DNA of 64,000 bases from Yeosuana sp043876835 (lineage in GTDB: Bacteria; Bacteroidota; Bacteroidia; Flavobacteriales; Flavobacteriaceae): assembly GCF_043876835.1 (NCBI RefSeq), contig NZ_JBAWJZ010000003.1, positions 124,001 through 188,000 of the forward strand, written 5' to 3'. A program made the translations under genes and the position numbers. Positions 50,240-58,932 of the stretch are shown one piece after another. Position 1 is the stretch's first letter; each line of letters starts with the position of its first letter. The notes under the pieces are model-generated. The model had not been told where the DNA came from, ran no database searches, and worked only from the letters and a program-made list of their open reading frames with translations.

Positions 50240-51199
50240 ATGTCAGTTTTAGTATATACAGAATCAGATCAAGGACGTTTCAAAAAAATAGCTTTTGAAG
50301 TGGCTTCATATGCCAAAGCAGTTGCTGATCAATTAGGAACCACAGTAACAGCAATTACCATAAATGCAGGTGACACTTCTGAGCTAGAAACCTATGGAGT
50401 TAGCAAAGTTTTAAAAGTTTCAAATCCATCATTAGATGCCTTTAATGCAAAAATATATGCAGCTATAATTAAACAAGCTGCCGATAAAGAAGGTGCCAAA
50501 GTTGTAGTTGTAAGTTCAAGTGTAAACAGTAAATATTTAGCACCACTTTTATCTATAAATTTAAATGCAGGTTATGCTACCAATGTATTAGAAACACCTT
50601 TAAGTACTGCTCCATTTGTTGTAAAACGTTCAGCTTTCACAAATAAAGCCTACGAAATGTTTCAAATCAATACCGATGTAAAACTATTAGGCGTTTCAAA
50701 AAATAGTTTTGGTTTAAAAGAAAATAAAACGTCTGCTACTACTGAAGATTTTTCTCCTTCAATTCCAGATTCAGGAATTAAAGTTGAATCAGTTGACAAA
50801 GCTTCAAATAAAGTTACCATTGCTGATGCTGAAATAGTTGTTTCTGCAGGTCGTGGTTTAAAAGGCCCTGAAAACTGGGGAATGATTGAAGAATTAGCCG
50901 ATGTTTTAGGAGCTGCAACTGCCTGCTCAAAACCTGTTTCAGATTTAGGTTGGAGACCACATGGAGAACACGTTGGGCAAACAGGAAAACCTGTTGCAGC
51001 TAATTTGTATATAGCTATCGGAATTTCTGGTGCTATTCAACACCTGGCAGGAATAAACGCATCAAAAGTAAAAGTTGTAATAAATACAGATCCAGAAGCG
51101 CCATTTTTCAAGGCTGCCGATTATGGTGTTGTAGGAGATGCTTTTGTTGTTGTACCTCAACTTATAGAAAAATTAAAAGCATTTAAAGCGCAACAATAA
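50240..51199 (+). CDS. etfA: Electron transfer flavoprotein, alpha subunit
   Basis: The 319-residue FAD-binding subunit. The C-terminal FAD domain shows VSAGRGLKGPENWGMIEELAD in parts near 200-220, SDLGWRPHGEHVGQTGK near 234-250, and IGISGAIQHLAGI near 259-271, where the Arg, Ser/Gln and His residues hold FAD. It passes electrons to ETF dehydrogenase and the quinone pool in related bacteria. It directly follows etfB. Confidence 0.95.
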   Translation: MSVLVYTESDQGRFKKIAFEVASYAKAVADQLGTTVTAITINAGDTSELETYGVSKVLKVSNPSLDAFNAKIYAAIIKQAADKEGAKVVVVSSSVNSKYLAPLLSINLNAGYATNVLETPLSTAPFVVKRSAFTNKAYEMFQINTDVKLLGVSKNSFGLKENKTSATTEDFSPSIPDSGIKVESVDKASNKVTIADAEIVVSAGRGLKGPENWGMIEELADVLGAATACSKPVSDLGWRPHGEHVGQTGKPVAANLYIAIGISGAIQHLAGINASKVKVVINTDPEAPFFKAADYGVVGDAFVVVPQLIEKLKAFKAQQ

Positions 51200-51317
51200 A
51201 TATTTTTTTCTACATTGTATTGTCAAACAAACTGTTTAATTTGGTGTTTTAAAGTTTATCTGCAAAAGGTAGTTGCTAAAGTCCAAATTTAAGCAGTTAT
51301 TTGCGTTTTATATAATT

Positions 51318-51932
51318 ATGAGTTTAGTAAGACTTAACATAAAAGGAATATCCTATAGTCAAACCCAAAACGGGGCATATGCTTTAATTTTAAATGAAGT
51401 TGATGGTGATCGCAAATTACCTATTGTTATTGGAGCTTTTGAAGCACAATCTATTGCCATTGCTCTCGAAAAAGAGATTCGCCCTCCTAGACCATTAACT
51501 CACGATTTATTTAAAAATTTTGCCGATAGATTTGATATTATTGTAAAACAAGTAATCATTCATAAGTTAGTTGATGGCGTTTTTTACTCTAGTTTGATTT
51601 GTGAACGTGATAAAATTGAAGAAATCATTGACGCAAGAACTAGTGATGCCATAGCTTTGGCTCTACGTTTTCAGGCACCAATTTTTACTTATAAAAATAT
51701 TTTGGATAAAGCTGGGATTTACTTGAAAGTAAATCCTAAAAAAGAAGAAGAAAGCGAACAAGATAGCATTTTAGTAGACGACTTATTAGCTGATGAACTT
51801 GAGCTAAGTAAACCTAAAGAAAATTACAAATCCAAAACTCTTGAAGAGCTTCACAATATGTTAGATGAAGCCGTTGCTAATGAAGATTATGAGAAAGCAG
51901 CCCATATTCGAGACGAAATTTCTAAACGCTAG
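51318..51932 (+). CDS. Bifunctional nuclease family protein with UVR motif
   Basis: A 204-residue protein: a bifunctional nuclease (BFN/DUF151) domain (about 1-135), with LPIVIGAFEAQSIA (about 34-47) and DARTSDAIALALRF (about 103-116), followed by an acidic linker and a C-terminal UVR-type helix pair, LHNMLDEAVANEDYEKAAHIRDEI (about 178-201, in parts). I use ATG 51318 (MSLVRLNIKG), because the earlier ATG at 51273 adds 15 non-conserved residues. Some plant homologues have RNase/DNase activity; in bacteria the role is unclear. It is 23 bp before the transporter gene. Confidence 0.85.
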   Translation: MSLVRLNIKGISYSQTQNGAYALILNEVDGDRKLPIVIGAFEAQSIAIALEKEIRPPRPLTHDLFKNFADRFDIIVKQVIIHKLVDGVFYSSLICERDKIEEIIDARTSDAIALALRFQAPIFTYKNILDKAGIYLKVNPKKEEESEQDSILVDDLLADELELSKPKENYKSKTLEELHNMLDEAVANEDYEKAAHIRDEISKR

Positions 51933-51955
51933 CTACAATTAACACATACAACAAT

Positions 51956-53212
51956 ATGAGTATAAAATTCCGATTAACCCTAATGAGTTTTTTTCAATTT
52001 TTTGTTTGGGGAGCTTGGTTGATTACAGTTGCTAATTATTGGTTTGGAACAAAAGGTTGGGATGGAGCACAATTTGGCGCCATTTTTTCAACCATGGGAA
52101 TAGCCTCAATTTTTATGCCCACCATTTGTGGCATTATCGCCGATAGATGGGTTAATGCAGAAAAATTATATGGTATTTTACATATTCTTGGGGGTTTAAC
52201 CCTTTTATATATTCCAATGGCTGCTAATCCTGTTTCGTTTTTTTGGGGTATATTGGTAGCAATGATTTTTTATATGCCTACCATTGCTCTATCAAATTCT
52301 GTAGCTTACAACGCATTAAAGAAAAGTGGATTGGATGTTGTAAAAGATTTCCCTCCTATTCGAGTTTGGGGTACTATTGGTTTTATAGCAGCTATGTGGA
52401 TAACCAATTTAACTGGAAACAAAGCGTCAGAAAATCAATTTTATATTGCAGCTGCAGCTGCTATTTTTTTAGGAATATATTCTTTTACATTACCTAAATG
52501 TGAACCACAACGTGAAACATCCGATAGTAAATCAATAGTTGAATTATTAGGCTTAAGTTCCTTTAAATTATTTGCCAACTATAAACTAGCCTTGTTTTTT
52601 ATTTTTAGTATGTTTTTAGGAGCTGCCTTACAATTAACCAATGCATATGGAGATGTTTATTTAGACGATTTTAAACTAAATCCGATGTATGCAGATTCTT
52701 TTGTGGTTAAATACTCCACAATTATCATGTCAATTTCTCAAATCTCGGAAACTGTATTTATATTGGCTATTCCATTTTTCTTAAAAAAATTCGGCATTAA
52801 AATGGTAATGCTTTTTAGTATGATTGCCTGGGTATTACGCTTTGGATTATTTGCTTTTGGCAATCCTGAAGATGGATTGTGGATGATTATTTTATCATGT
52901 ATCGTTTACGGAATGGCTTTTGATTTCTTCAATATTTCAGGCTCATTATTTGTGGAAACTTCAACCGATTCTAAAATTCGTTCTTCAGCTCAAGGCTTAT
53001 TTATGATGATGACTAATGGCTTTGGAGCTATTTTTGGAAGTGTGATAAGCGGTTATTTAATTGATCTCTTTTTTACAACTTCAGAAGGTAAAGACTGGCA
53101 TGGCATCTGGTTAACTTTTGCCATTTATTCATTGGTAATTGCCATAGCTTTTGCAATCATGTTTAAACATAAACATGATCCAAATGAAATAAAGGAAACA
53201 ATTTCACATTAA
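51956..53212 (+). CDS. Nucleoside:H+ symporter (NupG-like MFS permease)
   Basis: A 418-residue protein with 12 membrane segments. FFQFFVWGAWLITVANYWF (12-30) and the loop GIIADRWVNAEKLYGILHILGG (about 60-81) are typical of the NupG/XapB nucleoside symporter family, as are FPPIRVWGTIGFIAA (about 131-145) and the SSAQGLFMMMTNGFGAIFGS segment near 343-362. Import of nucleosides fits its position upstream of thyA and in the same window as a deoxynucleoside kinase. Confidence 0.88.
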   Translation: MSIKFRLTLMSFFQFFVWGAWLITVANYWFGTKGWDGAQFGAIFSTMGIASIFMPTICGIIADRWVNAEKLYGILHILGGLTLLYIPMAANPVSFFWGILVAMIFYMPTIALSNSVAYNALKKSGLDVVKDFPPIRVWGTIGFIAAMWITNLTGNKASENQFYIAAAAAIFLGIYSFTLPKCEPQRETSDSKSIVELLGLSSFKLFANYKLALFFIFSMFLGAALQLTNAYGDVYLDDFKLNPMYADSFVVKYSTIIMSISQISETVFILAIPFFLKKFGIKMVMLFSMIAWVLRFGLFAFGNPEDGLWMIILSCIVYGMAFDFFNISGSLFVETSTDSKIRSSAQGLFMMMTNGFGAIFGSVISGYLIDLFFTTSEGKDWHGIWLTFAIYSLVIAIAFAIMFKHKHDPNEIKETISH

Positions 53213-53246
53213 GAAAATTTAGTTAATAACTTTTAATATAATTTAT

Positions 53247-53277
53247 GGGTCAAACAATTTCTGTTCGACCCTTTTTT
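53247..53277 (+). terminator. Terminator after nucleoside transporter
   Basis: GGGTC-A-AACA pairs with TGTT-C-GACCC (one internal mismatch) around ATTTC, followed by a T6 tract. Confidence 0.8.
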
Positions 53278-53336
53278 CTATTTTTATTTTTTAGAATTTC
53301 ATTAAAATTTAAAGAGAATTCCACAGCTGTGGAAAA

Positions 53337-54167
53337 ATGACTATGAAGCAATATCATGATCTTGTAAGACACGTTTTAACTAACGGAAATCAAAAAGGAG
53401 ACCGTACTGGAACAGGAACAAAAAGCGTTTTTGGATATCAAATGCGATTTGATTTAAGCGAAGGATTTCCTATGGTTACAACAAAAAAACTCCACTTAAA
53501 ATCTATTGTTTATGAACTTCTTTGGTTTTTAAAGGGCGATACAAATATTAATTATTTAGTTGAAAATGGTGTTAGAATCTGGAATGAATGGGCTGATGAA
53601 AATGGGGATTTAGGACCAGTTTACGGACATCAATGGAGAAATTGGAATAATGATGACATAGACCAAATTAAAGAAATTGTTGAAACCTTAAAAAACAATC
53701 CAAATAGCAGACGCATGCTGGTTTCTGCATGGAACCCATCTGTATTGCCGGATACTTCAAAATCATTCAGTGAAAACGTAGCCAATGGAAAAGCAGCCTT
53801 ACCACCTTGTCATGCCTTTTTTCAATTTTATGTAGCTGATGGTAAGTTGTCTTGTCAGCTTTATCAACGCAGTGCAGACATCTTTTTAGGAGTGCCTTTT
53901 AACATTGCATCTTATGCTTTATTTACCATGATGATGGCTCAAGTTTGTGGTTACGAAGCAGGTGAGTTTATTCACACTTTTGGTGATGCTCACATATACA
54001 ATAATCATTTTGAGCAATTGGAATTACAACTTTCAAGAGAGCTAAGACCTTTACCAAAAATGATTTTAAACCCTGAAGTGAAAGATATTTTTGATTTCAC
54101 TTTTGAAGATTTCACGCTAGTAGATTACAATCCGCATCCACATATTAAAGGAAAGGTTGCTGTATAA
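53337..54167 (+). CDS. thyA: Thymidylate synthase
   Basis: Methylates dUMP with methylene-tetrahydrofolate, yielding dTMP and dihydrofolate. The 276-residue protein has GDRTGTGTKSVFG (21-33), the nucleophile Cys158 in LPPCHAFFQF, QRSADIFLGVPFNIA (about 177-191) and the GDAHIYNNH loop (about 215-223). A start two codons later (53343, MKQYHDL) is equally plausible and matches the usual N-terminus. Dihydrofolate produced here is recycled by the DHFR encoded 0.6 kb downstream. Confidence 0.96.
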   Translation: MTMKQYHDLVRHVLTNGNQKGDRTGTGTKSVFGYQMRFDLSEGFPMVTTKKLHLKSIVYELLWFLKGDTNINYLVENGVRIWNEWADENGDLGPVYGHQWRNWNNDDIDQIKEIVETLKNNPNSRRMLVSAWNPSVLPDTSKSFSENVANGKAALPPCHAFFQFYVADGKLSCQLYQRSADIFLGVPFNIASYALFTMMMAQVCGYEAGEFIHTFGDAHIYNNHFEQLELQLSRELRPLPKMILNPEVKDIFDFTFEDFTLVDYNPHPHIKGKVAV

Positions 54168-54203
54168 AAAAAGGGTTTTCAAAAATTTGAAAGCCCTTTT
54201 TTT
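54166..54203. terminator. Bidirectional terminator after thyA
   Basis: AAAAAGGGTTTTCAAA pairs with TTTGAAAGCCCTTTTT (one mismatch) between convergent genes, with a T tract on the plus strand. Confidence 0.85.
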
Positions 54204-54208
54204 AATTT

Positions 54209-54505
54209 TTAAAGGTTTATTACCCCATTTTCTGCTGAAGCAAAATCATTCCATAAATAACCATCGGCTTCTGAGTCATTCACATATACACCATCAATGA
54301 TGTATTTAAATTCATAAGAATTACCAGTTTCTAAATCAACAGTCCCTTTAAAGGTACCATTTTTTAATTTTTTAAGTCCTTCTGTTTTAGTATCCCAATT
54401 ATTAAAGGTACCAACAACTTTTACCTCGCTTGCATTTTCTGCAGGAACAGAAAAAGTTACTTTACAAACAGGTTTGCTTTTTAAGTATTGTTTTGTAATA
54501 GCCAT
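54209..54505 (-). CDS. Stand-alone CBM48/AMPK-type glycogen-binding domain protein
   Basis: A 98-residue protein consisting of one early-set beta-sandwich domain: VVGTFNNWDTKTEGLKKLKNG (about 30-50) has the conserved NW pair of CBM48, and YEFKYIIDGVYVNDSEADGYLWNDF (about 63-87) completes it. There is no signal peptide and no attached enzyme, so it is a small cytosolic glycan-binding or regulatory protein. A CG-centred operator-like site lies 200 bp upstream. Confidence 0.85.
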   Translation of the reverse strand: MAITKQYLKSKPVCKVTFSVPAENASEVKVVGTFNNWDTKTEGLKKLKNGTFKGTVDLETGNSYEFKYIIDGVYVNDSEADGYLWNDFASAENGVINL

Positions 54506-54706
54506 AATTCAATATTATTAATTAACTATGCAAATTTAAGAAACAATTTTCAAGGCATTAATATTATAAATTTTTTAAATGTTAGAATTATTAATTTGAT
54601 AATATTAATAATACAAAATTTAAAGAACCCAATAAAATTAACTTTTAAATTATAGTATTATCACTATAAACTCATTTCTTTCTCACTGATTTTCAAAGGT
54701 TTTTAA

Positions 54707-54722
54707 ACGGAATCGTTTGCGT
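54707..54722. promoter_or_regulatory. CG-centred operator-like site shared with the gapN region
   Basis: ACGGAATCGTTTGCGT matches the reverse complement of the 17961-17976 site at 14 of 16 positions. It lies in the 297-bp AT-rich gap between the divergent CBM48 and 2TM-DHFR genes; nothing else stands out in that gap. Confidence 0.45.
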
Positions 54723-54802
54723 ATTTATGGTTTTTTTAATTCATGGTTTGCATTTAATTTTATCGTTAAAAATCTTTAACTTTACAAGAATGATTTAAAG
54801 GT

Positions 54803-55711
54803 ATGTTTGGAACAAAAAAAAATAACCCTCAAATAGATAAAGAACAATTAGAACTTATTAAAAATGCTCAAAAACGTATTAAACAGAAAAAACGTTTATA
54901 CTTTCATTTTGTGTATTTTTTAATTGGTTCCCTCTTTTTTATATTATTGAATTTAGCTCTTGGCTTTGGTAAGGGTTTTAGACCTTTTAATACTAACTGG
55001 TTTGTTTTTGCTATTTTAATTTGGCTATTTTTATTAGCTTATCATTCATTTAATGTATTTATAACACATCATTTTATGGGTAAAGATTGGGAACAATCAC
55101 AATTAGAAAAGCTAGTAGCAAAACAAAAACAGCGTATTGAAGAGCTTAAAAAAACAATTCCTGTTACCAACCAATCTAATATGCGTTCTAAAACAGACGA
55201 TAAAAAAAAAACTAACATAACTTCTTGCTTAACTATTATTGTTGCAGCGGCTGAAAATGATGCCATTGGAAAAAATAACCAACTCATTTGGCATTTAAGT
55301 GATGATTTAAAAAGGTTTAAAACGCTTACTAATGAGCATCATATTATTATGGGACGAAAAACTTTTGAAAGTTTCCCAAAACCTTTACCTAACAGAACTC
55401 ATATAGTTATTACAAGGCAGCCAAATTATCAAGTTCCAAATGGAGTTGTAGTAGTTAATACCCTTGAAGATGCTATTGAGATTTCAAAACAAGATAGCCA
55501 ACCTTTTATTATTGGTGGCGGTGAAATTTATAATCAAGCCTTAAAAATAGCAGATAAAATTGAACTCACAAGAGTACATCAAAGCTTTGAAGCTGATACA
55601 TTCTTTCCTGAAATAGACACATCAATTTGGGTAGAAACCAACAATGTGTATCATAAGAAAGAGAATAAAAATGAGTTTGATTATTCGTTTATTACCTACA
55701 AAAGGAAATGA
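54803..55711 (+). CDS. folA: Dihydrofolate reductase with N-terminal 2TM domain
   Basis: A 302-residue fusion. Residues 1-115 form a 2TM domain: a basic N-terminal helix, membrane segments at about 36-56 and 66-88, and the histidine-containing VFITHHFMGKDWEQSQLEKL. A Lys-rich linker follows (about 115-140). Residues 142-302 are a complete DHFR: IVAAAENDAIGKNNQLIWHLSDDLKRFK in parts, with the substrate Asp, IIMGRKTFESFP for NADPH, and FIIGGGEIYNQAL. The two modules are usually separate genes in Flavobacteria; here the frame is continuous, predicting a membrane-anchored DHFR. It reduces the dihydrofolate made by ThyA. Confidence 0.88.
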   Translation: MFGTKKNNPQIDKEQLELIKNAQKRIKQKKRLYFHFVYFLIGSLFFILLNLALGFGKGFRPFNTNWFVFAILIWLFLLAYHSFNVFITHHFMGKDWEQSQLEKLVAKQKQRIEELKKTIPVTNQSNMRSKTDDKKKTNITSCLTIIVAAAENDAIGKNNQLIWHLSDDLKRFKTLTNEHHIIMGRKTFESFPKPLPNRTHIVITRQPNYQVPNGVVVVNTLEDAIEISKQDSQPFIIGGGEIYNQALKIADKIELTRVHQSFEADTFFPEIDTSIWVETNNVYHKKENKNEFDYSFITYKRK

Positions 55712-55744
55712 AATATCTATAACTTTTTTCTGTAATTTCGCAGC

Positions 55745-57301
55745 ATGGTAAAAGAGATTCAGTTACGTATAACTCTTCAAGAAGAGGCTCAACCAAACAT
55801 TCTTGTAAAAAAATCAGCTCAATTTTTAAAAATAAAGCAGGATGATATTACTGGAATTAAGGTATTACGTAAGTCTATTGATGCCCGTAAACCGCAAATT
55901 ATTTTTAACTATAAAATAGCTGCTTACATTAAAGAATCATTACCAAAAACATCTGAATACACCTTTAATTATCAGGACGTTTCAAAAGCAAAAGCTATTC
56001 ATATAATTGGTTTTGGTCCTGCTGGAATGTATGCTGCTTTACGATGTATAGAATTAGGTTTTAAACCCATTGTTTTAGAACGCGGTAAAAATGTTCAGGA
56101 TAGAAGACGCGATTTAAAGGCAATTAACCAAGATCACATAGTAAATGAAGATTCTAACTACTGTTTTGGTGAAGGTGGTGCTGGAACTTATAGTGATGGG
56201 AAACTCTACACTCGCAGTTTAAAACGTGGTGATGTAAGGCGCATTTTTGAAAATCTGGTTTATCATGGTGCCACTGATCAAATTTTGGTTGATGCTCATC
56301 CACATATTGGAACTAATAAGTTACCTAAAGTAGTTCAAAATATAAGAGAAACGATTTTAAAATTTGGTGGCGAAATTTATTTTGAAACACGAGTTATTGA
56401 CTTCACAGTTAAGAATTATAAAATCCAATCCATTCAATTGCAAAATGGTGAAGACATACCAGTTAACAGGGTCATTTTAGCAACTGGTCATTCGGCACGT
56501 GATATCTTTTATTTACTTTACAAAAAGAAAATAGCTTTGGAAGCTAAATCTTTTGCAATGGGCGTTCGCGTTGAACATCCTCAACATATCATAGATTCTA
56601 TACAATATCATTGTAGCGGAGAACGCAATGAACTCTTACCCGCAGCATCCTATGCATTAGTTCAACAAGTTAATGACAGAGGAGTCTATTCTTTTTGCAT
56701 GTGCCCAGGAGGTTTTATAGTACCAGCGGCAACAGCAAACGGAGAAGTTGTTGTTAACGGAATGTCACCTTCAAAAAGGAATAATTTATTTGCCAATTCT
56801 GGTATTGTTGTAGAAATAAATGCTGAAAAAGATTTATACAAATACGAACAATTTGGTCCTTTAAAAGGATTAGAATATCAAAAGGATTTAGAAAAACTGG
56901 CATTTACAGCTGGAGGAAGAACTCAAACTGCACCCGCTCAACGTTTAACCGATTTTGTTGAAGGAAAATTATCAAACGACTTAAATCCTTGTTCATATCA
57001 ACCAGGATTAAAATCTGCACCATTACATTCTTTATTACCCAAGTTTATTGGAAGCAGATTAAGACAAGGCTTTGAAGCATTCGGTCAAAAAATGAAAGGT
57101 TATTATACTTCTGAAGCCAACGTTGTTGGAGTTGAATCAAGAACCTCATCACCTGTATGCATCCCCAGAAACGAAAATCTGGAACATCCAGAAATTTCAG
57201 GGTTATTTCCTTGTGGCGAAGGCGGTGGTTATGCTGGTGGTATTGTTTCGGCCGCTATGGATGGCGAACGTTGTGCTGAAGCTGCTACGGTTGGCTTATA
57301 A
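55745..57301 (+). CDS. FAD-dependent oxidoreductase (COG2509-like)
   Basis: A 518-residue flavoprotein. An N-terminal small domain (1-78) precedes the dinucleotide fold IHIIGFGPAGMYAALRCIELG (about 82-102) with VLERG. YCFGEGGAGTYSDGKLYTR (about 139-157) and VILATGHSARDIFYLL (about 238-253) are family-typical, and the C-terminal GLFPCGEGGGYAGGIVSAAMDG closes the FAD site. The substrate is not known for this widespread group. It starts 33 bp after the DHFR fusion, with a -7-like TAATTTCG directly before its ATG. Confidence 0.85.
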   Translation: MVKEIQLRITLQEEAQPNILVKKSAQFLKIKQDDITGIKVLRKSIDARKPQIIFNYKIAAYIKESLPKTSEYTFNYQDVSKAKAIHIIGFGPAGMYAALRCIELGFKPIVLERGKNVQDRRRDLKAINQDHIVNEDSNYCFGEGGAGTYSDGKLYTRSLKRGDVRRIFENLVYHGATDQILVDAHPHIGTNKLPKVVQNIRETILKFGGEIYFETRVIDFTVKNYKIQSIQLQNGEDIPVNRVILATGHSARDIFYLLYKKKIALEAKSFAMGVRVEHPQHIIDSIQYHCSGERNELLPAASYALVQQVNDRGVYSFCMCPGGFIVPAATANGEVVVNGMSPSKRNNLFANSGIVVEINAEKDLYKYEQFGPLKGLEYQKDLEKLAFTAGGRTQTAPAQRLTDFVEGKLSNDLNPCSYQPGLKSAPLHSLLPKFIGSRLRQGFEAFGQKMKGYYTSEANVVGVESRTSSPVCIPRNENLEHPEISGLFPCGEGGGYAGGIVSAAMDGERCAEAATVGL

Positions 57302-57362
57302 GCAGAAATTCAATCATCTAAAAGATATCTTCCAATCAGTTTCTAAAAGAAAGGTAGGCTGG

Positions 57363-57391
57363 TTTCTTTTCAAGATTTATTCCTATTTTTG
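57363..57391 (+). promoter_or_regulatory. Candidate fabD promoter
   Basis: TATTTTTG (57384-57391) matches TAnnTTTG exactly; TTTC at 57363-57366 is a near -33 box at 17-nt spacing. It lies 22 bp before the fabD start. Confidence 0.5.
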
Positions 57392-57412
57392 CACCACAAA
57401 AATTAAACTAAT

Positions 57413-58294
57413 ATGAACGCATATATTTTCCCTGGTCAAGGAGCCCAATTTACAGGAATGGGTTTAAACCTTTATGAAACTTCACCTTTAGCCCAAGAAT
57501 TATTCGAACAAGCCAATAATATTTTAGGGTTTAAAATTACTGATATCATGTTTGAAGGTTCAGCTGAAGAGTTGAAAGAAACTAAAGTAACACAACCTGC
57601 TATTTTTTTACATTCTGTAATTCTTGCTAAAACTTTAGGAGCTAACTTTAAACCAGATATGGTAGCTGGTCATTCATTAGGAGAGTTTTCTGCATTAGTA
57701 GCCAATGGGTCTTTAAATTTTGAAGACGGATTGAAATTAGTTTCTAAACGTGCATTAGCCATGCAAAAAGCGTGTGAAATACAACCAAGCACAATGGCTG
57801 CCGTTTTAGGTTTAGAAGATGAAATTGTTGAAAAAATATGTGCCGACACAAAAGGTATTGTGGTTGCTGCTAATTATAATTGTCCGGGTCAGTTGGTGAT
57901 TTCTGGTGAAGTTGAAGCTGTTAATAATGCTTGTGAAGCTTTAAAAGCTGCCGGAGCTAAACGTGCTTTAGTACTGCCAGTTGGTGGTGCATTTCATTCT
58001 CCATTAATGGAACCAGCAAGAGAAGAATTAGCTGCTGCTATTGAAAGTACTCACTTTAGCAAACCTAATTGTCCAATATATCAAAATGTAACTGCAAACG
58101 CTGTTATTGATGAAACTGCAATCAAATTAAATTTAATTTCACAATTAACAGCTCCTGTACGCTGGACACAATCTGTACAACAAATGATCGCAGATGGTGC
58201 CACTTTATTCACTGAAGTTGGCCCAGGAAATGTATTGCAAGGTTTGGTTAAAAAAATTAACAGAGAAGCTCAAACTGCATCTGCTACTTTATAA
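57413..58294 (+). CDS. fabD: Malonyl-CoA:ACP transacylase
   Basis: Loads malonyl groups onto acyl carrier protein for fatty acid synthesis. The 293-residue protein has the oxyanion loop FPGQGAQ (6-12), the nucleophile Ser88 in AGHSLGEFSAL, QKACEIQPSTMAAVLGL around the conserved Arg/Gln region, and the catalytic His in GGAFHSPLM near 193-201. It is followed after 9 bp by lspA. Confidence 0.95.
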   Translation: MNAYIFPGQGAQFTGMGLNLYETSPLAQELFEQANNILGFKITDIMFEGSAEELKETKVTQPAIFLHSVILAKTLGANFKPDMVAGHSLGEFSALVANGSLNFEDGLKLVSKRALAMQKACEIQPSTMAAVLGLEDEIVEKICADTKGIVVAANYNCPGQLVISGEVEAVNNACEALKAAGAKRALVLPVGGAFHSPLMEPAREELAAAIESTHFSKPNCPIYQNVTANAVIDETAIKLNLISQLTAPVRWTQSVQQMIADGATLFTEVGPGNVLQGLVKKINREAQTASATL

Positions 58295-58303
58295 AAATAA
58301 TTT

Positions 58304-58801
58304 ATGAAACTATCTCGTCGTTCCCTATTCATAATTCTAACAATAATCATTACAATTGCTGTTGACCAAATTTCAAAGATTTTAGTAAGAACCTATGTGG
58401 TTCCATCTGAAAGATCAAATATTATTGGCGAGTATTTTACACTTCATAATGTTGAAAATGTAGGTGCTTTTCTAGGAATGGGAAGTGATTTGAGCCCAGT
58501 TATGAAACTTATTCTGTTGCTTATACTGCCTATTGCTGTTTTAGGATTTGTAACCGTACATATTTTTAAGGATAAAAGTTTAGACAAACTTTCAGTCTTT
58601 GCTTTCGCTAGTATTATTGGAGGTGGAATCGCCAATGTTTTTGATAGAGTAGCTTATGGTTCTGTTACAGATTTTTTTCACATTGATTTAGGTGGTGTTT
58701 TTAGGACTGGTATTTTTAACATGGCTGATCTTTCTGTAACAACTGGAATGATTATGTTATTTGCACTCAGTCTTAGGAAGAAAAAAAAAGCAATTGATTA
58801 A
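58304..58801 (+). CDS. lspA: Lipoprotein signal peptidase (signal peptidase II)
   Basis: A 165-residue inner-membrane aspartyl protease with four membrane segments that cleaves prolipoproteins. The catalytic pair is Asp114 in GGIANVFDR and Asp142 in NMADLSVTTG; the N-terminal AVDQISKILV (19-28) and HNVENVGAFLGMG (48-60) are also typical. The basic tail ends RKKKKAID. The lipoproteins encoded downstream (SusD, 58933 gene) are among its substrates. Confidence 0.95.
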   Translation: MKLSRRSLFIILTIIITIAVDQISKILVRTYVVPSERSNIIGEYFTLHNVENVGAFLGMGSDLSPVMKLILLLILPIAVLGFVTVHIFKDKSLDKLSVFAFASIIGGGIANVFDRVAYGSVTDFFHIDLGGVFRTGIFNMADLSVTTGMIMLFALSLRKKKKAID

Positions 58802-58880
58802 TCTTAATTATTTTTTTATAAATATCACATCTATCAAGAATATTACATTTGTACAATTAAAATATAAATTGTTTCAAAAA

Positions 58881-58912
58881 ATAAAAGCCACCTAAATTTA
58901 GGCGGCTTTTTA
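58881..58912. terminator. Bidirectional terminator after lspA
   Basis: AAAGCCACCTAAA pairs with TTTAGGCGGCTTT (one mismatch) with T and A tracts on the two sides, between convergent genes. Confidence 0.85.
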
Positions 58913-58932
58913 TTCATCAATTGAATTATTAT

